Origin: an uncultured Methylopila sp.
Lineage (GTDB): Bacteria; Pseudomonadota; Alphaproteobacteria; Rhizobiales; Methylopilaceae
Assembly (NCBI GenBank): GCA_902168115.1
Contig: CABHPB010000067.1
Location: forward strand, 150,372 to 214,371
Direction: 5' to 3'
Length of the DNA: 64,000 nt
Positions within the stretch are counted from its first letter, which is position 1, and each line of letters starts with the position of its first letter. Below, piece by piece: positions 56,599-64,000 of this stretch. Under the pieces are notes generated by a model that ran no database searches, was not told the origin of the DNA, and saw only the letters and a program-made list of their open reading frames with translations. The position numbers and the translations under genes were made by a program.

Positions 56599-58499
56599 TG
56601 ATCCAGGCGGCTCCCCTCACCTCCACTGCTGCGATCGCCGAGAGCGCCTCGGAGAAGTCGCTGCTGCGCTTCATCACCTGCGGCTCGGTCGACGACGGCA
56701 AGTCGACCCTGATCGGCCGCCTGCTCTACGACACCAAGCTGATCTTCGACGACCAGCTGGCGGCGCTCGAGAAGGACTCGAAGAAGTACGGCACGACCGG
56801 CCCCGCGATCGACCTCGCTCTGCTCGTCGACGGCCTCGAGGCCGAACGCGAGCAGGGCATCACCATCGACGTCGCCTATCGCTACTTCGCGACGGCGCGG
56901 CGCACCTTCATCGTCGCCGACACGCCCGGCCACGAGCAGTTCACGCGCAACATGGCGACCGGCGCCTCGACGGCCGGTCTCGCGATCCTGCTGGTCGACG
57001 CACGCAAGGGCGTGCTGACCCAGACCAAGCGCCACTCCTTCATCTGCTCGCTGCTGGGCATCAAGAACATCGTCGTGGCGGTCAACAAGATCGACCTCGT
57101 CGACTACAGCCACGTCGTCTTCGCCGAGATCGAGCAGGCCTATCGCGCCTTCGCCGCCCCGCTCGGCTTCGAGCACATCACCCCGATTCCGATCTCGGCG
57201 CTCAACGGCGACAACGTCTCGACCAAGTCCGACAGGATGCCCTGGTACAGCGGGCCGACGCTGATCGAGCACCTCGAGGAGGTCGACGTCGACAGCGATC
57301 TCACCGCGGGAGCCTTCCGCTTCCCGGTGCAGTGGGTCAACCGGCCCGACCTGAACTTCCGCGGCTTCTCCGGCACCATCGCCTCGGGAACCGTGCGTCC
57401 GGGCGACGAACTGGTCGTCTCCTCTTCCGGCAAGACCTCGAAGGTCACGCGCATCGTCACCTATGACGGCGATCTCTCCGTCGCCGAGGCCGGCGACAGC
57501 GTGACGATCACGCTCGCCGACGAGGTCGACATCGCGCGCGGCGACGTGCTCGCGCCGTCGAACGACCGACCCGACGTCGCCAACCAGTTCTCGGCCAAGC
57601 TGATCTGGATGGAGGAGGAGCGCCTGTTCCCCGGCCGCTCCTACCTGCTGAAGCTCGCGACCCGCACGGTTCCCGCGACCGTGACCGCGCTCAAGCACAA
57701 GATCGACGTCAACACGCTCGACGAGCTCGCGGCGAAGACGCTCGGCCTCAACGAGATCGCCGAGGTCAACATCGAGACCGGGACGGCGATCGCCTTCGAC
57801 CCCTATGCGGAGAACCGCGACACCGGCGCCTTCATCCTGATCGACCGCGAGACCAACGCGACCGCTGGCGCCGGGATGATCATGCACGGCCTGCGCCGCG
57901 CGACGAACATCCACCGCCACCACCTCAGCGTCGACAAGGACGCCCGCGCGCGCCTCAAGCGCCAGAAGCCGGCGGTGCTGTGGTTCACGGGGCTGTCCGG
58001 CTCCGGCAAGTCGACCATCGCCGACATCGTCGAGAAGAAGCTCTCGGTGCGCGGCCAGCACACCATGCTGCTCGACGGCGACAACATCCGCCACGGATTG
58101 TCGAAGGACCTCGGCTTCACCGACGCCGACCGCGTCGAGAACATCCGCCGCGTCGGCGAGGTGGCGAAGCTGTTCGTCGAGGCCGGCACGCTCGTGATCT
58201 GCTGCTTCATCTCGCCCTTCGAGGCCGAGCGCAGCCTGGTACGCGGGCTCGTGGAGGACGGCGAGTTCATCGAGGTGTTCGTCGACACGCCGGTCGAGCT
58301 CTGCATAGAGCGCGACCCCAAGGGCCTCTACAAGCGCGCCATCGCCGGCGAGATCCCGAACTTCACCGGCGTCTCCTCGCCCTACGAGCGCCCCGATGAC
58401 GCGGAACTGATCCTGCCGACCGAAGAGGACACCGCCGAGGCGCTCGCGGACCGCGTGATCGCCCTGCTCGTCGAGCGCGGAATTCTCGACGGCGAGTGA
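56598..58499 (+). CDS. cysNC: Bifunctional CysN-CysC: sulfate adenylyltransferase large subunit / adenylylsulfate kinase
   Basis: This 633-aa fusion makes APS with CysD and then phosphorylates it to PAPS. The CysN part (about 1-440) is an EF-Tu-like GTPase with [27 protein letters not shown] and NKIDLVD. The CysC part (about 450-633) has Walker [10 protein letters not shown] at 465-473, [18 protein letters not shown] and the C-terminal [10 protein letters not shown]. The NodQ-like fusion is frequent in rhizobia and relatives. It provides PAPS, the donor needed by the sulfotransferase encoded at 40910-42007. Confidence 0.97.
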   Translation: MIQAAPLTSTAAIAESASEKSLLRFITCGSVDDGKSTLIGRLLYDTKLIFDDQLAALEKDSKKYGTTGPAIDLALLVDGLEAEREQGITIDVAYRYFATARRTFIVADTPGHEQFTRNMATGASTAGLAILLVDARKGVLTQTKRHSFICSLLGIKNIVVAVNKIDLVDYSHVVFAEIEQAYRAFAAPLGFEHITPIPISALNGDNVSTKSDRMPWYSGPTLIEHLEEVDVDSDLTAGAFRFPVQWVNRPDLNFRGFSGTIASGTVRPGDELVVSSSGKTSKVTRIVTYDGDLSVAEAGDSVTITLADEVDIARGDVLAPSNDRPDVANQFSAKLIWMEEERLFPGRSYLLKLATRTVPATVTALKHKIDVNTLDELAAKTLGLNEIAEVNIETGTAIAFDPYAENRDTGAFILIDRETNATAGAGMIMHGLRRATNIHRHHLSVDKDARARLKRQKPAVLWFTGLSGSGKSTIADIVEKKLSVRGQHTMLLDGDNIRHGLSKDLGFTDADRVENIRRVGEVAKLFVEAGTLVICCFISPFEAERSLVRGLVEDGEFIEVFVDTPVELCIERDPKGLYKRAIAGEIPNFTGVSSPYERPDDAELILPTEEDTAEALADRVIALLVERGILDGE

Positions 58500-58606
58500 C
58501 GCGGCGTTCACCAATCCGGCGGCCGCCGCGAACCCGTTAACGGCGACGACAGACCGAATCGCGATCCTCGACCCGAAGATGCCTTCTTCGGACGGGGGTC
58601 CTCGAA

Positions 58607-59119
58607 GTGCTGAAGACCGTGATCCTGGCGTCCAGCGTCATGCTGGGCGCGGCCTATATGGCCGGCGACGCGCTGCGCGCGGGGCTGACGCCTGGCGGCC
58701 GAGCGCCGGCCCCGGTCGCCGCTCGCGCCGAGCCTGAGGAGACGCGCCCCGGCAGCGTGTCGCTCCGCGTCGATCCCGACGGCCACTTCCGCGTCGACGC
58801 ATCGGTCGGCTCCCGCAAGGTGCCGATGCTGGTCGACACGGGCGCCACCGTCGTCGCGCTCTCCTATGAGAACGGCCAGCGCCTCGGCGTGATCTCCGCC
58901 TCCGACCGCTTCGACGCCCGCGTGACGACCGCGAACGGATCGGTCGGCGCCAAGCGCGTGGTGCTCCGAGACGTGACCATCGGCTCGGTCCGCGTCACCG
59001 ACGTCCCCGCGGTCGTGCTCGCTCCCGGCGCCATGGACGGCGCCCTGCTCGGCATGAGCTTCCTCGGGCGCCTGCGCAAGCTCGAGACCAGCCGCGACCG
59101 GATGGTGATGGAGCGCTGA
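58607..59119 (+). CDS. Retropepsin-like aspartic protease (TIGR02281 family)
   Basis: This 170-aa single-domain aspartic protease-like protein has a hydrophobic N-terminal segment (about 3-18, signal or anchor), a short Pro/Ala linker, and the family core GHFRVDASVGSRKVPMLVDTGATVVALS with the catalytic DTGA at about 76-79. The C-terminal ALLGMSFLGRL closes the fold. The start is GTG at 58607. Related alphaproteobacterial proteins are periplasmic and of uncertain substrate. It is a single gene between cysNC and pgm. Confidence 0.87.
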   Translation: MLKTVILASSVMLGAAYMAGDALRAGLTPGGRAPAPVAARAEPEETRPGSVSLRVDPDGHFRVDASVGSRKVPMLVDTGATVVALSYENGQRLGVISASDRFDARVTTANGSVGAKRVVLRDVTIGSVRVTDVPAVVLAPGAMDGALLGMSFLGRLRKLETSRDRMVMER

Positions 59120-59211
59120 GCGAAGCGCCCTCCATCGCTTGAAATCCACACGCCTCCGGACGAGTTTGCTGCGGCCGGGCAGCAAGCTCGGCGCGTGATC
59201 GGAGGATGCCC

Positions 59212-60855
59212 TTGTCGGACGACGTCAGCCCGCTCGCCGGAAAGCCCATCGAGCCGGACCGGCTCGTCGACGTTCCGCGCCTGATCACCGCCTATTTCAC
59301 CGGGCGGCCGGACGTCTCGATCGCCGCGCAGCGCGTCGCCTTCGGCACCTCCGGCCATCGCGGGACGTCGTTCGACACAGGCTTCACCGACGTCCACATC
59401 GCGGCGATCGCGCAGGCCGTGTGCCAGTACCGGGCCAAGGCGGGGATCGACGGCCCCATCTTCCTCGGCATGGACACGCATGCGCTCTCGGAGGCCGCGC
59501 ACGCCACGGCGCTCGAGGTGCTGGCGGCGAACGACGTCGAGGTGCAGATCGCCGGCGGCGCCCGCTTCACGCCCACGCCTGCCGTCAGCCACGCGATCCT
59601 GACCCACAATCGCGGCCGGACGAGCGGGCTCGCGGATGGACTGGTCATCACGCCCTCGCACAATCCGCCCGAGGACGGCGGCTTCAAGTACAACCCGCCG
59701 AACGGCGGCCCCGCAGGCGGCGAGGCGACCGGCTGGATCGAGAAGACGGCCAACGCCCTGATCGAGGACGGCCTGAGGGACGTGAAGCGCATGCCGCTGG
59801 CGCGCGCGTTCAAGGCCGAGAACGTCCGGCAGCACGACTTCCGCGCGGCCTATGTCGCGGATCTGGCCAACGTCGTCGACATGGCGGCGATCGCCTCGGC
59901 GAAGATGCGGATCGGCGTCGACCCGCTGGGCGGCTCGGGGCTCGAATACTGGGACCCGATCGCGGAGACCTATGGGCTCGATCTCACCGTCACCAACCGG
60001 GCGATCGACCCGACATTCCGCTTCATGACGGCGGACTGGGACGGCAAGATCCGCATGGACTGCTCGAGCCCTTACGCCATGGCGAAGCTGATCGAGCTCA
60101 AGGACCGCTTCGACGTCGCCTTCGCCAACGACCCCGACGCCGACCGCCACGGCGTGGTCGCGCCGTCCGCCGGGCTCCTGAACCCCAACCACTACCTCGC
60201 CGCGGCGATCTCCTATCTCGCCGAGAACCGGCCCGGCTGGCAGGGCGCGATCGGCAAGACGCTCGTCTCGTCCGCCGTGATCGATCGGCTCGCGGCCTCG
60301 CTTGACCGCAGGCTCGTCGAGGTGCCGGTCGGCTTCAAGTGGTTCGTCGACGGGCTGGTCGGCGGCTCGTTGTTCTTCGGCGGCGAGGAGAGCGCCGGCG
60401 CCTCGTTCCTGAGGCGCGACGGCTCGGTCTGGACCACCGACAAGGACGGCCTGATCCTCGGCCTGCTCGCCGCCGAGATGACGGCGGTGACGGGCAGGGA
60501 TCCCGGCGAGATCTACGCCGGGCTGACCGACAAGCTCGGCGCGCCGGTCTATGCCCGCATCGACGCGCCGGCGACGCCGGAGGAGAAGGCCAAGCTCAAG
60601 AAGCTCTCGCCCGAGAACGTGCCGGGCGACACGCTCGCCGGCGAGCCGATCCGCGACCGCCTGACGAAGGCGCCGGGCAACGGCGAGGAGTTCGGCGGCG
60701 TGAAGGTGACGACCGAGAACGGCTGGTTCGCCGCGCGCCCCTCCGGCACCGAGAACGTCTACAAGATCTACGCCGAGAGTTTTTTGGGCGAGGACCACCT
60801 GAAGCGCATCCAGGAGGAGGCCAAGGCGATCGTCTCCAAGGCCATCGGCGCCTGA
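59212..60855 (+). CDS. pgm: Phosphoglucomutase (alpha-D-glucose, Pgm)
   Basis: This enzyme interconverts glucose 1- and 6-phosphate for glycogen and exopolysaccharide synthesis. The chain of about 547 aa matches E. coli Pgm in length and shows [16 protein letters not shown], the active-site Ser in [16 protein letters not shown], metal-binding [10 protein letters not shown], sugar-binding [10 protein letters not shown], and phosphate-binding [20 protein letters not shown] at 59201-59205 lies directly against ATG 59206 with no spacer but 6 nt before TTG 59212, so TTG is the better start; ATG 59206 would add two residues. It sits near a glycosyltransferase gene further downstream. Confidence 0.95.
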   Translation: MSDDVSPLAGKPIEPDRLVDVPRLITAYFTGRPDVSIAAQRVAFGTSGHRGTSFDTGFTDVHIAAIAQAVCQYRAKAGIDGPIFLGMDTHALSEAAHATALEVLAANDVEVQIAGGARFTPTPAVSHAILTHNRGRTSGLADGLVITPSHNPPEDGGFKYNPPNGGPAGGEATGWIEKTANALIEDGLRDVKRMPLARAFKAENVRQHDFRAAYVADLANVVDMAAIASAKMRIGVDPLGGSGLEYWDPIAETYGLDLTVTNRAIDPTFRFMTADWDGKIRMDCSSPYAMAKLIELKDRFDVAFANDPDADRHGVVAPSAGLLNPNHYLAAAISYLAENRPGWQGAIGKTLVSSAVIDRLAASLDRRLVEVPVGFKWFVDGLVGGSLFFGGEESAGASFLRRDGSVWTTDKDGLILGLLAAEMTAVTGRDPGEIYAGLTDKLGAPVYARIDAPATPEEKAKLKKLSPENVPGDTLAGEPIRDRLTKAPGNGEEFGGVKVTTENGWFAARPSGTENVYKIYAESFLGEDHLKRIQEEAKAIVSKAIGA

Positions 60856-60856
60856 G

Positions 60857-61216
60857 GTGAGCGGCGCGGACTGGGTCTTCGCGCTGATCGTGACGATCTG
60901 GGCTGTCGGCATTCTGCTGTTCGCGATCGCGCTGATCGTCGCGGTTCGCGACAGCCGCAGGAGGCGCCGCGCCCGACGTCGCGGGAATGATGATTCTTCC
61001 GACAGCTCAATGGGTTGGACAGGATCTGGCGACGGCTCGCCCTATGGGTCGTCGTCGGGAGGCGACGCCGACGCCCCGGACGACGGAGGCGGATCGTCTG
61101 GCGGGGCAGGCGCTTCCGGCTCCTGGGGCGACGCCGATGGCGGCTCGTCCTCCGACGGAGGAGGCGGAGACAGCGGCGGCGGAGGAGACGGCGGCGGGGG
61201 CGGCGGAGGCGACTAA
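60857..61216 (+). CDS. Small membrane protein with Gly/Asp/Ser-rich tail
   Basis: This 119-aa protein starts at GTG 60857, one base after the pgm stop. It has one transmembrane helix (about 6-31, WVFALIVTIWAVGILLFAIALIVAV), a strongly basic cluster (RRRRRARRR), then about 75 residues composed almost wholly of Gly, Ser and Asp. The topology would be N-out with a cytoplasmic basic patch by the positive-inside rule. The low-complexity tail resembles Gly-rich ends of other small bacterial membrane proteins but has no fixed function. It converges on gcdH with a 7-bp gap. Confidence 0.65.
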   Translation: MSGADWVFALIVTIWAVGILLFAIALIVAVRDSRRRRRARRRGNDDSSDSSMGWTGSGDGSPYGSSSGGDADAPDDGGGSSGGAGASGSWGDADGGSSSDGGGGDSGGGGDGGGGGGGD

Positions 61217-61223
61217 CGCCTTG

Positions 61224-62429
61224 TCAGAACGCCGAAATATCCGTGATCGCCCGGCCGAGGATCAGCGCGTGGACGTCCTCCGCGCCCTCGTATGTGTTCA
61301 CGGCCTCGAGGTTTTGGACGACGCGCATGACGTCGTAGTCGCCCGAAATCCCGTTGCCGCCGTGGATGTCGCGGGCCTCGCGGGCGATGGCGAGGGCTTT
61401 TCGGCAGTTGTTCCGCTTGGCCAGGGAGATGGCCACCGGCGCCAACCTGTCCATGTCCATCAACCGTCCGGCGCGCAGCGCGAGGTGCAGCCCGAGGGCG
61501 ATTTCAGTCTGCATGTCGGCGAGCTTCTTCTGGACGAGCTGCGTCGCGGCGAGCGGCCGGCCGAACTGTTTTCGGTCGAGCGCATAGGCGCGCGCGGCGT
61601 GGAAGCAGAACTCGGCCGCTCCCATCACGCCCCAGGCGATGCCGTAGCGGGCGCGGTTGAGGCAGCCGAACGGACCCTTCAGGCCCGACACGTTCGGCAG
61701 CAGCGCGTCCTCGCCGACCTCGACCCCGTCCATGACGATCTCGCCCGTGGGCGAGGCCCGCAAGCTGAGCTTGCCCTCGATCTTCGGCGTCGAAAGACCC
61801 TTGGCGCCGCGCTCCAGCACGAAGCCGCGCACCTTGCCGTCATGGGCGTCAGACCGCGCCCAGACGACGAAGACGTCCGCGACCGGCGCATTGGAGATCC
61901 ACGTCTTGGTCCCGCTCAGACGAAAACCGCCGGCCGTCCGCTCCGCGCGGGCGCGCATGCCGGAGGGGTCGGAGCCGGCCTCAGGCTCGGTCAGGCCGAA
62001 CGCGCCGATGAGTTCGCCCGAGGCCAGCCCCGGCAGCCAGCGCCGCCGCTGCGCCTCGTCGCCATAGGCGTAGATCGGGTGCATCACGAGCGAGGACTGC
62101 ACGCTCATCGCCGAGCGGTAGCCGGAATCGACGCGCTCGATCTCGCGTGCGGCGAGCCCGTAGGCGACATAGCCGAGCCCGGCCCCGCCATAGTCCGGCG
62201 GGAGCGTCGGCCCGAGCAGGCCGAGCGCGCCCATGCCGGTCATCACCGCCCGGTCGAAGTTTTCGGTCCGGTAGGCCTCGCGGATGCGCGGGCGGAGCTC
62301 GCTCTCGGCGAAGCCTCGCGCGGTGTCGCGCACCAGCCGCTCCTCCTCGGAGAGTTCGCCCTCGAGGTCGAACGGATCGGCCCAGTCGAAGGCGGCCCCG
62401 TCGTGTTGCTGGTTCTGGCCGTCGCTCAC
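61224..62429 (-). CDS. gcdH: Glutaryl-CoA dehydrogenase-like acyl-CoA dehydrogenase
   Basis: This FAD enzyme oxidises and decarboxylates glutaryl-CoA to crotonyl-CoA in lysine and aromatic degradation. The 401-aa protein has the acyl-CoA dehydrogenase signatures [16 protein letters not shown] and WISNAPVAD. The glutaryl-CoA subfamily marks are [18 protein letters not shown] (substrate Arg) and catalytic Glu381 in [19 protein letters not shown]. The start is GTG at 62429. No electron-transfer flavoprotein or CoA-transferase gene is beside it. Confidence 0.92.
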   Translation of the reverse strand: MSDGQNQQHDGAAFDWADPFDLEGELSEEERLVRDTARGFAESELRPRIREAYRTENFDRAVMTGMGALGLLGPTLPPDYGGAGLGYVAYGLAAREIERVDSGYRSAMSVQSSLVMHPIYAYGDEAQRRRWLPGLASGELIGAFGLTEPEAGSDPSGMRARAERTAGGFRLSGTKTWISNAPVADVFVVWARSDAHDGKVRGFVLERGAKGLSTPKIEGKLSLRASPTGEIVMDGVEVGEDALLPNVSGLKGPFGCLNRARYGIAWGVMGAAEFCFHAARAYALDRKQFGRPLAATQLVQKKLADMQTEIALGLHLALRAGRLMDMDRLAPVAISLAKRNNCRKALAIAREARDIHGGNGISGDYDVMRVVQNLEAVNTYEGAEDVHALILGRAITDISAF

Positions 62430-62569
62430 GCAGAACTCCCGATGCGGGTCACGAGGGCATATCGGGCGCGCGTCAGTCCGGGAAAGCGGTCGAAGCGTTT
62501 CCGATCGCGCGAACGCGTGGTAGGTCGCCGGACCCGCCTCGCCTTCCGATCCGGAAATACCTGTCCCTG

Positions 62570-63829
62570 ATGCCGCGCACGGTCCTCGACGTCACAAGGC
62601 TTCTCACCCGCGCGGGCTACAAGGTCGCGACCGGGGTGGATCGCGTCGAAATGGCCTATGCGCGCCGCGCGCTCGCCATGCCGGCGGACCGCGTCGGCTT
62701 CGCCGCGATCATCGGCCAGCGGTCGGTCCCGCTCGACGCGGGCGCGGTGCGGACCTTCGTCGAGGCGCTCGACGCCAGGTGGCGGGGCGTCGCCGGGGAC
62801 GACGCTTCGTCCCGCCGCCTCGCGCTGCGGCTCGGCGCGGAGCCGCCCGCGGAGCGGACCGCGCAAGTCCAGCCGGCGGATGACGCCCGAAAGCTTGCGC
62901 TCGGCCTGAAGTCGGCGGCCGCGCGCGCCTATCTGCGGAGCCCGGTCGAGCCGGGCGACGCCTATGTCCACGTCTCCCACATCCGGCTCGACCGGCCGAA
63001 GCCCTTCCGCCGGCTCGCGGCGCAGGGGGCGAAGCTTGCGATCATGGTCCACGACCTGATCCCGATCCGCTTTCCCGAATACGCCCGGCCGGGCGAAGAC
63101 GAGCGCCACCGGCGCCGCATGAGGACCACGCTCGAGACGGCCTCGACCGTGATCGCGAATTCCGCCGAGAGCGCGCGCGACTTCCTCGCCTTCGCAGCGG
63201 AGGAGAAACGCGCGCCGCCGCCGACGATCCCCGCGCTTCTCGGGCTTGAGCCCGGCTTCGCCCCCGACGCGCCGGCGCTCGCGGCGAACCGCCCCTATTT
63301 CGTGACGCTCGGGACGATCGAGCCGCGCAAGAACCATCTCCTGCTGCTCCACCTCTGGCGCCGCCTCGCCGAGCGCCTAGGCGAGGAGACGCCGAGCCTC
63401 GTGCTGGTCGGACGGCGCGGCTGGGAGAACGAGATGATCGTCGACCTGCTGGAGCGCTCGCCCGCGATCCAAGGCCACGTCGTCGAGGCGAACGACCTGT
63501 CCGACGTCGCGCTCACGGCGCTCATCAAGGGCGCACGCGCCCTGCTGTTCCCGAGCTTCTCGGAAGGCTACGGCCTGCCGCTCGCCGAGGCGCTCGCGCT
63601 CGGCTCCCCCGCCCTCGCCTCGAACCTCGCCGCTTTCCGCGAGATCGCCGGCGATCGGATCGACTATCTCGACCCGCTCGACGCACCGGGATGGGAGCGC
63701 GCCGTGCTGGACTACGCCTCGCCGACGTCGACAACCCGGGCAGCCGCTCTCGAACGTACCGCCGGTTTCGCCGCGCCGACATGGGACGACCATTTCCGCA
63801 TCGTCCGCGACGCGACCAGGCTCGACTAG
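62570..63829 (+). CDS. Glycosyltransferase family 1 (GT4-like)
   Basis: This 419-aa glycosyltransferase with a GT-B fold has an N-terminal domain opening [27 protein letters not shown] and a middle [13 protein letters not shown]. The C-terminal nucleotide-sugar domain contains [23 protein letters not shown], and the E-x7-E motif in [22 protein letters not shown] 62570 begins the family sequence; the frame runs upstream antisense to gcdH. It probably adds sugars to surface polysaccharide. It lies close to pgm, whose product feeds sugar-nucleotide synthesis. Confidence 0.92.
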   Translation: MPRTVLDVTRLLTRAGYKVATGVDRVEMAYARRALAMPADRVGFAAIIGQRSVPLDAGAVRTFVEALDARWRGVAGDDASSRRLALRLGAEPPAERTAQVQPADDARKLALGLKSAAARAYLRSPVEPGDAYVHVSHIRLDRPKPFRRLAAQGAKLAIMVHDLIPIRFPEYARPGEDERHRRRMRTTLETASTVIANSAESARDFLAFAAEEKRAPPPTIPALLGLEPGFAPDAPALAANRPYFVTLGTIEPRKNHLLLLHLWRRLAERLGEETPSLVLVGRRGWENEMIVDLLERSPAIQGHVVEANDLSDVALTALIKGARALLFPSFSEGYGLPLAEALALGSPALASNLAAFREIAGDRIDYLDPLDAPGWERAVLDYASPTSTTRAAALERTAGFAAPTWDDHFRIVRDATRLD

Positions 63830-63862
63830 GCCTCGATAGTCAGCCGCCGGAGCGCGCCGCCT

Positions 63863-63982
63863 CCCTCCCCTTGCCAAGGGGAGGGTAAGGGTGGGGATGG
63901 CGGCAGGATCGAGCTCCACGCCGACGCGCAGCGTTCAGTTCGGATCGATCCCCACCCTGCCCTCCCCTTGGCAAGGGGAGGG
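63863..63982. repeat. Composite palindromic intergenic repeat
   Basis: Two 23-bp palindromes with the core CCCTCCCCTTG-N-CAAGGGGAGGG lie at 63863-63885 and 63960-63982. Just inside them are AGGGTGGGGAT (63888-63898, counting the A) and its exact complement ATCCCCACCCT (63948-63958). The whole 120-bp unit is therefore a large inverted repeat whose arms are themselves palindromic, like a BIME. It follows the glycosyltransferase gene; similar 'CCCTCCCCTTG' units are common between genes in this bacterial group. It may also terminate transcription. Confidence 0.8.
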
Positions 63983-64000
63983 ATTGTGATGGGCTTGCAG

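Noticed and set aside
56529..58514. A 661-codon minus-strand frame opposite cysNC
   Set aside because: It is a GC-rich antisense shadow; the plus strand carries full CysN and CysC motifs.
61040..61213. Short tandem GGC/GGA/GAC-rich repeats resembling a repeat array
   Set aside because: They are in-frame codons of the Gly/Asp/Ser tail, with no constant repeat unit or spacers, so not a CRISPR.

Overview
The window is a high-GC, gene-dense chromosomal segment with about 58 protein-coding genes. No rRNA, tRNA, CRISPR array, insertion sequence or prophage was recognised. Gene content and order point to an alphaproteobacterium, most likely of the order Hyphomicrobiales. The evidence is the mutY / DUF721 / DsbA-like / smc order, a separate F0 ATP synthase operon with two b-type subunits, GapR (DUF2312), DUF1244, a DUF1036 gene overlapping pyk, a DUF882 endopeptidase, and xerD next to aroK-aroB. 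This assignment is an inference; no 16S gene is present.

Layout. 1-6.8 kb: tail of a chemotaxis receptor, then mutY diverging from DUF721/DciA, a DsbA-like thiol oxidoreductase and smc. 6.9-9.75 kb: atpI-atpB-atpE-atpF'-atpF with a recognisable promoter and a strong terminator. 9.8-13.8 kb (minus strand): a GFA-family protein, an Arg/Ser-rich secreted protein, an orphan gene and oligoendopeptidase F. 13.8-19.6 kb: a sigma-54 response regulator, an L,D-transpeptidase and a DUF882 peptidase, which together look like a cell-wall remodelling locus. 19.7-24.8 kb: gapR, DUF1244, N-formylglutamate amidohydrolase, glycerate kinase, DUF1036 and pyruvate kinase. 24.8-31.1 kb (minus strand): thrC, an M16 peptidase, an acetyltransferase and a membrane GGDEF/EAL protein. 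31.2-37.3 kb: a YbdK-type carboxylate-amine ligase, a very large secreted alpha/beta-hydrolase, a GST and mscL. 37.4-42.7 kb: a transporter-like hybrid histidine kinase translationally coupled to a sulfotransferase, facing a NarL/LuxR response regulator. 42.8-46.8 kb: YjbQ, an HSL-type esterase, creatininase-like and pyroglutamyl-peptidase-like enzymes, and MarR. 46.9-51.6 kb: an ExaC/AldB-type aldehyde dehydrogenase diverging from an AcoR-like sigma-54 activator, then an aldo/keto reductase. 51.6-55.6 kb: RidA, XerD and aroK-aroB. 55.7-58.5 kb: cysD-cysNC (sulfate activation to PAPS). 58.6-64 kb: a retropepsin-like protease, pgm, a Gly-rich membrane protein, glutaryl-CoA dehydrogenase, a glycosyltransferase and a composite palindromic repeat.

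Most genes are housekeeping. The best-supported regulatory reading is the aldehyde dehydrogenase / AcoR pair. Its intergenic region holds a near-consensus -24/-12 promoter in front of the dehydrogenase and two perfect GCGACA-N2-TGTCGC palindromes about 150-190 bp upstream of the predicted start of transcription. Other points of interest are the hybrid kinase-sulfotransferase coupling, the APS-kinase-fused cysNC with no reductase genes beside it, degenerate c-di-GMP motifs in the GGDEF/EAL protein, the orphan secreted hydrolase, and two families of palindromic repeats. I saw no convincing wholly new defence or mobile system.
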